From contig OX381704.1 in assembly GCA_947462335.1 (NCBI GenBank), positions 27,737,955 to 27,801,954 on the forward strand: DNA of 64,000 nt, in the 5' to 3' direction. Shown one piece after another: positions 1-11,711 of this stretch; position 1 is the first letter of the stretch, and each line of letters starts with the position of its first letter. Origin of the DNA: Harmothoe impar. Taxonomy: Eukaryota; Annelida; Polychaeta; Phyllodocida; Polynoidae. The position numbers and the translations under genes were made by a program. Under the pieces are notes generated by a model. The model worked only from the letters and a program-made list of their open reading frames with translations, was not told where the DNA came from and did no database searches.

Positions 1-434
1 ATGAGTGGTTTGTGGGAGGGTGGGAAAAGGGAAGGTACCGCAATATATAGGGCTTTAGACAGATGGCAATACACGTTTAAACTGTCGGCATATAATCAAC
101 TGCATGGGTATCAAGACTTTATTTCTCAATTTTAAGCGATCCTCAGGATAATAGTGTAGCCAATATTCTAGTTATCAACTAGAATCTAGTTATTAACTAG
201 AAGTCACATCTTCTATACCAAGCAATCTATGGATGAATTGTGATAAACAGCCAAACTCTGAAAGTATCTACATTTTTCTCCAAATTATACAAATACAAAA
301 AAAAATCATCCACAAGGCTGTGCAGTAAATATTCTGATGTAGATAGAGGAGAATAATATTAGATATAAAGTGGTTGTTTAAACTAGATGTGAATAAAATA
401 ATTTTTAATTCAGTTCAATGTATAATATACTTAC
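1..434 (-). other. MON2 intron following its eleventh coding exon
   Basis: AT-rich sequence between the donor at 434 and the left edge of the window. I see no further MON2-like exon here, so the next exon must lie outside. Confidence 0.6.
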
Positions 435-3400
435 AAAACTGCCTTCTGAGAACCTTGGGTGGCAGCAATGTTGACGATCAGCGGGATCCAGATTCCGCGG
501 TAGTAGAAAGCGGCCTGGGGTGTTACGCCGCTACCGACCGGCATCCCGCCCACCATGGACGGGGGCTGACCTGCGATATCTGGTGCCTTGGAGCCTGCAA
601 TCGATTTTTTTTTTAATAAATTTTTATCATTATTACTTGTTAGCAATGGGAATAATTTGTGTCCACCAGTGTTCTTAATCATCGTTTTCAGCCTAATAAG
701 CGCCCACCACTTTATGGAGCCTTTTATTCCAACTAACCCCCCTCCCCCTCCCCGCCAATTCACGATTTTGAGAGACTATTGAGTTTATCTACTAAAATGG
801 CATTAAACAAATTTATATCCGCTCAACGCCCAGGGGGATTATTACATCGAATACGGTACTTGTTTGTTTTCTTTTAATGAGGAAGGTGATTTAATAGCAA
901 ACCCATTTTAAAGTTGAATATCTGCATAAAACGGATCGTTATAGATTGTGCTCTACATATTACGATGAGATCATAATGTATTATGAACTCTATATTACCA
1001 CTCTGGGGATGTTGTGGCGCTTGTTGACCTATGAACTGTGACTGAATGAAGGTGCCTAGGCCGTTGACTATGTCTCGGAAGATTTTGGTTGAGTGCTGTT
1101 TCATGTCATAACTTTCACAGAAGTTCCTGCAATTGGAAAATGTCGAGGAAAAAGCTATTCACCTGAGAGGAACAATATGCTTAATTGAAATATATATTTT
1201 GTTGTCAACTTAAGATTTAGATGAAAATTCCATATTCATTTGCACTGAAAATATGTGACCAATATGTACACTTAACTTGAGCATCAAAAACCCTAATTTA
1301 ACAGCTATACTGCAGGAAACGGAACACAGGTCATATTCTGTGAATAGCTAATAGCAAAACCCTGGAGGATTTCACCAGTGCATTACACTAAAGTTACATA
1401 TATTCATTATTATTCTATCATATTATGCCAAGACTCACTTGAGCAGATGTGGCTGGGCACACAATCGGCTGAGCACCTCTAAGGCGCAGGCCCGCTGCCA
1501 CATGGGTTTCTCCGGGTCTAGGAATTTTACCAGAAGAGACAGGAAGATTTCACATTCAGTGACCTGCAAACGAATAGGAACATGATACATAATGTTAAAC
1601 ATACTACAATGTACTACTTGTGACGATTTTATGAAACCTTATCCTGTTGTGTATTGTCTCTGTGTGGTCAGATGGACAAACAATAAGCTGTAACGCTTCA
1701 TCAATGTTGTACTTTGAGTCTTGTGTGTTGAGAATAAAATGAGCTTTGCTCTGCTGAAAAAAAAAAGTTGTTTCCACTGATGTCGCAGGGTGAAAAGCAT
1801 CGTACAAGCGTGTATGCCTGAACAAATTATATGTGGAAATCTAGGCATTTGGTCTTTTTCCCCCTTAATACTATCAAGATTTAAAAAAGAACATTTTAAT
1901 TTTAATACAATATCAAGATATAGATGTTAAAAAGTAGGAGTCTTACCAGCAGTTTGTAGTAGTGTTTGAGAAGGACGGCAACGATGCGGAGAAGTCTCAT
2001 GACAATGGGGAAGTATGGCTTGTCCATAGGTGACGGGGAGGGCGGGGCAGGCACCCCGGGTCGGTACTTCAGACTCGGCGAGAAGAGCTTAATCACCAAT
2101 GGACATACTCGCTCCTTCAGCAAAAAGCTAAATTCAGGATGCTGAAACGGCAAATAATTCCTGTTATATTTGATGAGGTAAGATTGTTTTGGATGTGTTA
2201 GCTTATCATTGGGAACCTAAGGTAGGTTCGCGTTTATTATATCTATCTTCAATAAGTGTTTTATCATATTAGTTATACTATAATTCGCTTTAGGTTTTCC
2301 AATCGGCATTATCTAAGCATTCTTTTGTGGTTTAATTGAATTTAAAATGTTTATGACATTGTTTTATATTTCATATTCTCATGTTCTAACAGCAATAACA
2401 GACATATAGAACAGTCATTTTTGTGTTAACATTAACTCTCTAAGGACAGCATGATATGCAAGGCTTCATTCTTATCTCTGATTAAATAAGAGAGATAAGA
2501 GGATGCATCGGTGCATGGATGCAACGAAATTGTAGCAATCCTGTAGAATCGGTATGATACATCAATGCAGCACTTGCAAGCTACTCGGCAGTGTTGCATT
2601 CACGCATCGTTACGATAAATGGGCATAGTGCTTTGAAGCAACATGTTGTCCTTAAATGGTTAAAAAGGGAAACGCTGCACTTCTCACATTTAGAAACACT
2701 GAAGGGAATGAGGTGAGAACAGCCTCCATCAACTCCAGGCCAAATGTGCGGGTCATCTCTGTCATCCCCACCAACCAGTGGGGCTGGTCTGCATTCACCA
2801 ACTGGCAGAAGTCCTACAACAACAAGACACCTGCTTTAGACAACTTTCAACAAGGAGAGGAGGTGGTCACATGTGGGGTTCAATAGTTTTGTTGGGTAGC
2901 TTGTCGGCATATTTCTGTAGTTGATAAATAAGCAAGTAATTTACCAGCGGGTACTACAGTTGTAATAGTACAACGCCTTATCAAATGTGGGAAGACCTTA
3001 AGTTAATGTATCACTTGTTGTATGTTATGAATGCTTAAATTTAAACTTTCTTTTTTTAGTATTTAAAGAATTTAAAAAAGTGCCATTGCAGTCATAACAA
3101 CAATTTTGAAATCCTTCTTTTTGTCCATAAGAGAACACATACCTGAAATAGGAGGAAGGCGTCGCCTGCACACGGCCGTAGGGACCGGGGCGGGTGGCGA
3201 CCAACAGCCTTTAGTTCTTCTGTAGAGATGGCGTCCAGAACCTCTGTTAAAGCAGCACAAACAAAGTCATTGAGGTTGTGCACTGTATAGAACACTACCT
3301 AATACTACTGATGCACTTTACCTGGGTGACCAGGTCACTCAAATGGATGTTAGGTGTTGTCCATGAGCTGTGCTGTTTTATGTTTTACATGGGGTGTATA

Positions 3401-6137
3401 TATATGTTATGTTAGATGTGGTCTTATTCCAGTGGTTAATTGCTTGTTCTATGTATATTCCATTTTAAGCTGTTATTTTTAGTTGGGTTATGTCTTTGTT
3501 GAATATTTACTGGAAGGGGTAGCTAGGAGTGATCTGCTTATAAGCCGAACGTAGGAGAAATATCCACCCACAGAATAGGCTTATAGGCTTAGAGCTACTG
3601 GCGGGTTTTACAGTACATTTGTATATTGATTCACCTGGAGGGTCCTAAATGTCCCATTTTGTAAATTGAACGTACACAATATAATAGGGTTGTCCAAAAG
3701 GTTTTCATTCTTGTCAAGACTTTTCTACATTTCTAACTTACGTTGTGAGGGAATGGCATCTTCAGCAACGACTCGCTCAAAGACAACGCTGACCAGTTGT
3801 CTAACTGTGGCAGCGGCAGTATTTATCGTTGTACTGTCCTTGGTGAAGTGCAAACGAAAGCATAACACCAAAGCCTGAAAATCAACATAATCAAACACAA
3901 TTAGAACTTAGAAAGCACTACAAGCATTGCCTGATTCGGCTGTTGTGCTAGTAATAAAGAAGTTTCTGTTGTTAAAACTAGTAATTCCAGACATTTTTAT
4001 AATCTTTTGTTAACAGGAAAAATATATTGATATTTTTCAACAAATCTTTTTGTTTTTATATGTTGATGGGTTTGCCATTTTCATAAGAGATAGATTCAAT
4101 TTAAATTTATTTTGTTGAATTTCAATGTTTACATCTATAATGGGGTTCATAATTCACTTACTTTGGCGAGTGACTCGTGTTGGACGACAGAGTTGGTGGT
4201 AAGAAGCAGAATGGCAGTCTGTAGAAGTTTGAGTTCCTCTATACCAGCTTCCATTAACACCCACAGGATATTGATAACATTGTTTGCGGCGGGCTTGAAA
4301 AGTAAAAAATATAACATAAGGCCAGACCAAAAACAAAATTTGGGCAATGGATTTCACGCAAGTCATTTTCTGTATATCTACATTTTTAATTGTCAATGGA
4401 TTTCGCTCGTCTCATTTATTCAACGTTTAAGTGTTTTTTTTAAATGTCATTCTTTTGATTCCCACAGATCAATGTCTGTTGCTGTGGTTTAACTTAGCTG
4501 TCAGAGGCCGGGAAAAAAACTGTCGCTTGCTCCACTTTTCCATGCACAAATTCAATTGATAACAACAAAATCCAAAAGAAAGAAATCCATCGACTTACTT
4601 TCTGTGTGGCCTCAGATGAATATAAATCATTATAGGCTATTTTCTTTTCACTGGCTACTGCTTGTACTCGTTTCTCAAGGGATGTATCAGCGTAACCCCT
4701 TACCATACTACATGTGCACTAGACTTTGAAAACATAACCTAATTAAATCTTTAAATAAGAAGTTGATTACAATGAGAAAACATACCATAGAAATTGCTTC
4801 GTGAGAGATGAGTCTTTGGATTGATGTCAAACACAGATGAACTACTTTGGTGTTCTTCGTGTCACATCCAAGAACAAACGGCTGCAATATCTCCACACTG
4901 ACTGATACCAATCCTGAAATAAATGAAAATGTGGTATCTAAATCAAATATTCGGAATAAAGGCAGACGCATATATACAAAAGATTCACAAATCGACTACA
5001 CACGTATATAAGGCCAGACCAAAAAGAAAAGTTGGTCAATGGATTTTGCGCACCTCATTTTCGGAAATGGAAAATTTTTTTTTTTTTGAAAAAATAATTG
5101 TCAATGGATTTCGCTCGCTTCATTTTTTTCAAAATTGAGAATTTTTTTTTTTTTTTTCAAATTTTTCTTCCAGTAATTCCCCTAGATCAACAAATAAATT
5201 TTCATGTTAGGGGTCCACTAAGAACTTTTGTCGGAGGCTGGTTAAAAAAAAAAAATTGTCGCTCGCTCCAGTTTTCCACCAACAAAATCCATTGACAAAG
5301 AAAAATTCTTAAAAAATAATAATAATAATTTTGCTCGCTCGCACCATTTTTTGAAAAGTGAAATCCATTGACCAACTTTTTTTTTGGTGTGGCCTAAGCA
5401 TTGCTAGATGTTACCATCAAACAAATGACATCCTATAATATGTAATATAAATTACAAAAGCATTATACACGTATTATATGGGCTGTATCTATAAGGACGG
5501 CTGGTGGGATCGATCCGCACCTGTGACACTACCTTAATCTACTGGCACGGTTACCATACTCGGCCCCTGAGGTCAAATTCCGTTATCAGGGCATTCTCCA
5601 CACAAAGAACACACAAAAAATATGGGGTGTGGTTCATGAACTTTTCGAAAAAGACATTGAAAAAGACATATACCTGCTATCATGTCATTTTGGGATTTGG
5701 CCATGACTTGTCTGATCTTGAGAAGCCCACTCTCTGCAGCCTGTAATCAAAGATAACGATTAAATATATATTTTCACAACCTATCATGCAAATGGATTTC
5801 GTTTCTACCCATGCTTTACACTTTTGATATTCTTGAGATATTTGGATGGTCTTTCAAATATTGAATGTTCGTCGTGTGATAATATGTTTTTCTCATGCGT
5901 ATTGTGTTGAGCTCTTTTATTAAAAGATTCGTAACACACCTTTATATCTACTCTAACAGAGAATTACTATCAGTATTAACGCTCAATATTTTCATACAAA
6001 TATATTTAATTCACACTTACCTCTTTCACTGGGGGATATTTTCTTCTGCATTCTGATGAGAGGGTTCTTAGGTCCGTATTCAAGTTTTCGACCAATTTCT
6101 TGGCGACTTCACCGCTTGGCTTGGGTTTACCCGCCAT
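435..6137 (-). CDS. MON2: MON2 homolog, N-terminal part (continues beyond left edge)
   Basis: MON2 is a large Sec7-family-related scaffold without GEF activity that acts in trans-Golgi/endosome traffic. In transcript order the coding exons are 6021-6137, 5674-5740, 4786-4913, 4162-4293, 3742-3874, 3143-3243, 2688-2813, 1947-2141, 1439-1563, 999-1126 and 435-594. Together they give about 470 residues in one continuous frame with GT-AG introns. The start is ATG at 6137-6135, with A at -3 and G at +4, giving [20 protein letters not shown]. Strongly family-like stretches are [75 protein letters not shown] and YRGIWIPL. These cover the DCB and HUS-type N-terminal regions. The last visible exon ends mid-codon at a GTAAGT donor, so more exons lie to the left. 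Family identity is from remembered similarity to animal MON2; the exon edges are my own reading. Confidence 0.94.
4319..4612. repeat. Foldback MITE copy 1 in a MON2 intron
   Basis: The left end reads AGGCCAGACC followed by an A-run and a motif like GGGCAATGGATTT. The right end carries the approximate inverse, AAATCCATCGAC then GTGTGGCCT. The same design recurs at 5011-5395. No coding capacity is seen. Target duplications are not clear, so the superfamily is unassigned. Confidence 0.55.
5011..5395. repeat. Foldback MITE copy 2 in a MON2 intron
   Basis: The left terminus AGGCCAGACCAAAAAG runs on to GTTGGTCAATGGATTT. The right terminus is the inverse: AAATCCATTGACCAAC, a T-run, then TGTGGCCT. 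The interior is made of A/T runs. It is better preserved than the copy at 4319-4612 and is clearly the same family. Confidence 0.65.
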
Positions 6138-7347
6138 TATAATTGCGTGTTATTGTGCAAAAATCGTTTTCTCTGGAACACACCTATTAATATGAAAAAA
6201 ACATGGCTTGTCTTAATCACTATAGGACATGACCCTAGACGTACCTCTAGAATCCATCATAATAATAGCTTTTATTGACAACAAAAGGGAGGTCAGTACT
6301 GAACTATGTGTCATACAGTAAGTGCACTACAATACGCTACAAAACTATGTTCTACAAAGACTAAGTATATGTGATCTACGCTACAAATATTTGTTTAGCA
6401 TATCATATGAAAGGGCTCTCTCAGTAGGCCTATACACTGTATTAACAATCCTGAAGATATATACCTGAAAGTCATTTATCATTATGAACATACATGTACT
6501 AATACAATCTCAAATTCATATTATGACATGTTCCCAACCTTCCGTGACCAATGGAGTCCATTATGAAAGGCACATTAGATCTAGTAATGATAATAATGGC
6601 GGTTTAGCATGCCAAGATAGCCTCTACGACTGTATAAAAGAACAAAATAATGTATGTGTGAACGAAATTCCAATTTATTCAGAATCAAGGAGGTATGCCA
6701 GCGGGGCTATATTGGCTGCGGCATCAAAGCCTGTTGGATTCGCCTTACACCCATATAATAATTATTATTTGTCAAAATCTAATTTTAACCTGTTTTTAAT
6801 GTATGAATGAGCTAATCTTCTTGGGAAAAAAAGTGAAAATAGTAGTTGAAATCCATGCCCTTCAGACCAAATGTATATGGCTGTGTTGATCCGCAACCCC
6901 ACCGTGAAGCCAAAAAAATTAAATTGTTGTGTTCAGGATTATGAGACTTCTTTTTTTTGTAGAATAAAATACAAAAATACCTTTTAAAAAAAAGATTTGA
7001 GTAGGGCCAACAAAATAGGGTCGCTAGGGATACCTGAACACAACTTTTTTTTGGGCCTAAATAGATGCAGGTGTAAAATAATAATGATTATGCTGATTTT
7101 GCAGCATCATGCATGTCACATTTTTGACAGGTATTTATTTTGCAGAACGCTGTGGCAAATCTCTATGAACTCATTAGGGGATGTACCTGTAATATATCCA
7201 GATTGATGATAATTACCAGAAAATGTAGGGTAGCCATGACAATGGTGTCCATGGCAACCAACAGTAGCTATTTATTACAATAGACAAAATAGCCCGGTTT
7301 TCTCTTTGTGCAAAGTAGCCCCACTTTACGGTAACAGTTTAGGCTAT

Positions 7348-7447
7348 GGGTGCATCCTAGACTCGTTCCAATCCCATGCGCCCATACGGCTACCGCTCGC
7401 CCTCACTTAGCGGAGCATCAGGATTGGAACGAGTCTAGGGTGCATCC
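7348..7447. repeat. Short foldback element with direct repeats
   Basis: A perfect 19-bp inverted repeat, CCTAGACTCGTTCCAATCC at 7356-7374 and its complement at 7421-7439, encloses a 46-bp spacer. The 10-mer GGGTGCATCC occurs in direct orientation at 7348-7357 and 7438-7447, overlapping the arms. This looks like a tiny MITE with a target-site duplication. It could also be a structural hairpin. Confidence 0.6.
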
Positions 7448-8465
7448 ATGTTCGAGCGTTAGAAGTTCAATCGGGTTAGCAACAAGTTATGAAGTGGATG
7501 CTCCATAAACTCACCACTAACTGATCTCTGACTGGTAACACATTCTTCTGTGTACCGGTTATGGATATATGGGAACTGAAACTTCTTCGCTCTGCCACCT
7601 GACTAAAAAGGGGGGGCGCGTCAATAACACCTATAGCCTCCTGCGAGGTGCCTAGGCCCAGGACCTTTATATGCCTAGCACATGATGATTGCATTACTAT
7701 TTATACAACCTACAATGTGCAGACAGCCAACATGTGCGATACCGGTACAGGCCTCTGTATTACAAAGTGTGCAATACGGAAAAGTGGGTGGGTGCGCAAA
7801 ACAGATGGCGACTACGACTTCAATTCCGGCAATAATGGCATTTCTCTCGGAGAAAGGTTAATGGACTTGCATTAATATGTCATATGCTAGGTAAAATAAA
7901 ACTAAAAACAAACTCGCAAATGACTTGTCTGGGTGTGCGCATCGCACGGTGTGCACCGGGCGATATGGCACACCGAAACAATTTGTCGTACATCCAGTTG
8001 TATGTTAACGCGTCCATTTTAACGTTAATATAAATTTTGTGTTTGGAATGTGACCTAAATAAAACCCTGTTATCCCAGATTCAGTCCGCATGGACCCTAG
8101 GCCTGTGAACCTGCTGATTACTCTTCGGCTGTGTCGGTTTAAAACTATATCTAGACGGAAAGATATAAAAGTTTATGTGTAATTAACATCAGAATTGACT
8201 TAGGGTTAGGGGCCTCGGTGCTTGAGTAATTGATTGAAATCAATTCTGATAGATATTTATGTATATTCTAGTTTTTCCTGTTTGCTAAAAAGTGATTAGC
8301 AAAAAGGAACTTTAATAATTGTCAGTCAAATGATATTATTGATAATAGCTATACATGCCCCTAGACTATACTAGATATGCAATAGGCCTACATCAGTAGC
8401 GGATCCATGGGGGTGCTATATATACTATGTGATAATTAAATTATTATATAGATCTATATAGGGGG

Positions 8466-8700
8466 TCTAGATGGGGGGTCCCCATGTCACCTGTCGATTT
8501 TAAGAAATGCTCATGTCATTTGTCAGTATCTTTGTAATTCTCCTGTCATTTGTCACTAGGCTCCATGTCGCCCGTCGATTTTAAGAAATGCTCATGTCAT
8601 TTGTCAGTATCTTTGTAATTCTCCTGTCATTTGTCACTAAGCCCCATGTCGCCTGTCGATTTTAAGAAAAAGCCATGTCGCCCTGTCGATTTTAGGGGTC
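8466..8700 (+). repeat. 81-bp tandem repeat, CATGTCG/GTCGATTTTAAGAAA family
   Basis: Two full 81-bp units start at 8483 and 8564 and a third partial unit starts at 8645. Each begins CATGTCGC and continues with TGTCGATTTTAAGAAA. The block opens with TCTAGATGGGGGGTCCCC and closes with TTTTAGGGGTC. Related blocks occur at 36965-37010, 44600-44815, 45733-45957 and 47808-47897, and a variant lies at 15906-16119. Confidence 0.75.
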
Positions 8701-9359
8701 CATCCCCATTATATACCCTCCAAAAATGCCCCCCCCCCCCCCCAACACTCTATAGTATAGCCTACTCAGTAGCTACTGTACTAGCCTATTGTAATTTGTA
8801 GGGCCTACCACCCCTTGTGAATCTGTCTTGTCACTGTGTTCCTGGTACTGATTGAACACTAGATGTAGGCTACAACCTCAGATCATGTACATAAAGTTGT
8901 CACTTTCAGGAAACGTCAACAATAGTACCAAAAGGCAAAGTTAAACTGCTACCAAAACATAGGCTGCACCTCTGACCTGTCAAGTTTAAATAGTCAGTCA
9001 CTGACTCACTCTATTATAAATATGACTGAAACAGTGGCTGACTGACTGGAGCGAGTACGGATGCAGTTGCCGAAATGACTGTCAAGTGGACTCTGTGGTC
9101 ACAGGGATGTACACACTGAGGCATCATAACCAGGAACTGCTTTACTTAAATATATCAGGTATTTCACGCACCTTTAGCCTGGAAAAGCTTGTTGTGTACA
9201 ACGTGTCGCTGGCTACACACCCTCTGGTATCATCCTTGTCGCCATGTTGGAAAAACAATTGTGGCGCCAACTAGTGTAGCGATAAGTTTCTCCCCAGGTG
9301 GCGCCACGATCTAGGGACGCCTATCCGACGCCTATAAAAGTGTAATTTGGCGCCTTGGT

Positions 9360-9435
9360 TTAGGGAGTGATCATATTTTAACAACAGGGGGGGGGGGGGG
9401 GGGGGGTTCCCCGCGGAGCGAAATTTTTTACACCC
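9360..9435. repeat. End of a poly-G MITE, related to the element at 16733-17055
   Basis: TTA is followed by GGGAGTGATCAT at 9363, a long G-run (about 9386-9406), then CGGAGCGAAATTTTTTACA. The same order of parts forms the terminus of the complete element at 16733-17055. About 21 of the first 28 bases match by eye. The opposite terminus is not visible, so this is a truncated or interrupted copy that abuts the retrotransposon. Confidence 0.5.
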
Positions 9436-9445
9436 CCTCCCCGGT

Positions 9446-10491
9446 CTAGGGGTCTAGGGGCCTTGTCATATTTATCATCAACTTTCTCTCTCCCAAAGCC
9501 TCAGTGAATTTTAATTTTTCCTCCCCCGTCCCCTCGTCCAAGTTCCATCCCGGTGTCCTTGGGCTCGCCGGGGTGTTCAGCTGGTCCTCCAGACCATCTT
9601 TCACATGTTTTTCGTCTTTCTTCACCTTCTTCGCCGCGTCCGTACTGTCACGCTTATGTTTCTTACGCCCTCCTTTCGACCTTCCTTCCCCGTCTTTAGT
9701 GGCCTCTGGTTTCCCCTCCGCCTTTTTCCTGTCCGGCCCCTCACTCACTGTTTGTGAGACCACCGTGCGACGGCTTCCCCCCGCCCCCTCCGGCTCCTTT
9801 TTCTTCTTCCTCCCCCCTGCTTTGCTGGTGGACGGGCTTGCTGTTAGGGCCGCCACCGCCAGCTCGCTTTCCTCCCTGGGTACCACAATCTTTACCTTCT
9901 TTTGCACCATTTTCCGCTTTTTCGCTGGCGTTTTTGATGGTTCCGGCGTCTCCTCCTCGCCCCACCGTGGGGATTTCCTCCTTTTGGGCTTCTCCTGTGG
10001 GGTACCTCCGGATGTTCCTGCCCCCTCCGCCTTCGCTCCCCGCTTCTTCTTCTTTGGCGGCTCTTTTACCTCGTCATCGCTGTCCCCCTCCTCCCCGATT
10101 GTGTAACCAGGCGTAGAGAGGTGCGAGGTGGCGGTGCTACCGGCGGGTTCCTCCGCTTCGGTGGGGTCTCCCCCACTTCTACCTCTACTGGCGGCCCCGG
10201 CTCCCAGTCCTCCTGGAGGCCCGCGTGGGGGTGCTTGGCTTTCACATGATTCCTTAGTTCTGGTTTCCGGAACACCGGCATCGTTACGCCGCAGCCCAAC
10301 GGGCAGGCGAAGTGCACCTGCGTTTTTAGGTGTTTGGTCGAGATGTGGCGTTGCAGCCCGTCCTTCCGCTTGAACGAATACTTCTTGTACCCTTCTCCAT
10401 TCATTTTGCACGTCACACAGATGTGTGCTTCTGCATCGTCAGTGGCCATCTCGTCCTCCTCCTGGATGTCTGCTGCCCGTATTGTCTGCAA
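9446..10491 (-). pseudogene. Accessory ORF: two C2H2-like zinc fingers plus lysine-rich tail, frameshifted
   Basis: The first part (frame from 10491) holds two finger-like motifs. One is CVTC, then FKRKDGLQRHISTKH. The other is CPLGCG, then FRKPELRNHVKAKH. Near 10120-10180 the sensible frame shifts into a second frame that runs to a TAG at 9446. That frame encodes an acidic patch (GDSDDEVKE) and many basic clusters such as PPKKKKRG and AKKRKMVQKK, which resemble nuclear localisation signals. It follows pol in the same orientation and has its own TATA-like box about 65 bp upstream. It could be a third ORF of the retrotransposon, a captured host fragment, or part of a different element. I do not recognise the protein. 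Confidence 0.5.
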
Positions 10492-10555
10492 AGTCTAGAT
10501 GTTGACTGTCTCGTGTCTTGGCTCGGAATGCCTTCCTGCCAACCCCCTGCCTGCT

Positions 10556-10563
10556 CTATATAG
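10556..10563 (-). promoter_or_regulatory. TATA-like box upstream of the zinc-finger ORF
   Basis: CTATATAG in a GC-rich stretch about 65 bp before the first ATG of the ORF. Its context (TATATA, then AGCAGGCAGGGGGTT) loosely echoes the LTR promoter (TATATAAGCAAGG, then GGCAGAGGGTT). Whether it is functional is unknown. Confidence 0.35.
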
Positions 10564-11091
10564 GCCCACCTCCGCCGTCTCCGCCGTTCGCCGTGGTGCC
10601 TCCCCCTCCGCCGTTCCCACCCTCCCTGGTGGGCGGCGTGGTGACTGTCTCCGCCTGTCCCACGCCATTTCTTGTACTCCCTCTTCCCCCAGCCCCCTCT
10701 GTCCCGCCGTGCTTCTCCCTCTCTGCTCGTCGACCGGCAGCTCGGCCTGTCCTCCCGGGGGGCTTCGCCCTCCACTGCTCGTACTGCTCGGTGGTCCATT
10801 ACTAGCGTTGTGCGGAATATACCCCTCGGGCTGCCCGTTATATGGCCGCCCGCGGCCCCGATTCCCGCTCTTTCCCGATAGGCCATGCCACGGAGCGTTC
10901 GGGTAGCGTCCGGGGCTCCCTCGCCACCCCCCATTGTCCGCCTGGCGCCTCCCTGTCTGGCTGCCCGGCTTTGTCTCCATGGCAACCTCCTGTCGTCTGC
11001 TCTCCGTCCTTCTCTCTCTCCGCCCTTCTCCGAGACTGCAGCCAGATCGATAATACTCTCCCTCCGCACTGGCGTGCCCAGCGCTCCTCCA

Positions 11092-11711
11092 TCATCTCCC
11101 ACGTCTTCTGTGACAAGTGATTCCCTCTGGTCGATGGGGCGGGTCCTGTTTCCGTCTCTGTGGCCCGTTCCCTCGGCCTCCCCTCGGCCGCCCTTCCTGT
11201 TGCGCCCTCTCTCTCCTCCGCCGTTCCGCCGTTTCATTTCGTTGGTTGTCCAGCCAGGCCCTGCTTCCCCCTTCCTCATACTGCATCCAGTGATCCCTCC
11301 TTTCCCTCCAGGCCGCCCTTTCCACCTGGAATTCCGGGTCCTCCTCCCGCCGCTTTCTTCTTTCCTGCCTGTCCCTATTCCTCTCCTCCCTCTCTGCCCT
11401 TTCCTGAGCTTTCCGGCTGCTCCGCTGGTCCCGCTCCTCCTTTGTCCGCCTTACCGGTACCTGCCCCCGGTCTTCTCCCTCCCCTCCGCTGTCCTCCTCC
11501 GGCGGGGAGTCCTCTGACACCGTGGTCCACTGCTCTTCCGCCGACGGCCCCGGTGACGGCACCCACATCTCGTCATTCTGGTGTTCTATCCCGCTCATCT
11601 GGATCAGGCGAAGTGCCGTCGGTTCCTGAGGTTCCTCTCTTATATCCCCCTCTTCCTCCGCCGGCACCTTTTTCAGCGCGTCATGATGCCCTATTTTCAC
11701 GATTTGTCCCA
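11092..11711 (-). pseudogene. Pol C-terminal remnant with long charged extension
   Basis: It is fused directly to the RT-proximal fragment at about 11700-11712. It starts with QIVKIGHHDALKK, similar in style to the post-integrase ends of Gypsy-type Pol proteins, and then becomes a Glu/Arg-rich, probably helical stretch (for example EERDQRSSRKAQERAEREER). A plausible continuation in another frame (EMMEERWARQCGGRVL) reaches about 10838, which suggests another frameshift. RT catalytic, RNase H and integrase sequence should lie between this part and the upstream fragment but is missing. Confidence 0.5.

Larger units (their letters stand above)
6138..9359. other. Intergenic region upstream of MON2
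   Basis: Spacer between the MON2 start and the retrotransposon. It holds the MON2 5' flank, where I see no convincing TATA box, a short foldback at 7348-7447 and an 81-bp tandem repeat at 8466-8700. A 108-codon plus-strand ORF at 6484-6810 resembles nothing I know and lacks gene context, so it is not called. Three GGCGCC sites cluster at about 9262-9353. Confidence 0.5.

Noticed and set aside
2656..2886. Plus-strand 76-codon ORF
   Set aside because: It is the antisense of MON2 exon 7 (2688-2813), which reads DFCQLVNAD and [13 protein letters not shown] on the minus strand.
6484..6810. 108-codon plus-strand ORF upstream of MON2
   Set aside because: No recognisable domain, splice context or codon signal. 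It may be chance or a relic.
9262..9353. GGCGCC-rich segment and TGTAGCG at 9274 as a possible 3' LTR
   Set aside because: Only a few bases match the LTR start. The remaining 400 bp of LTR sequence are not there.
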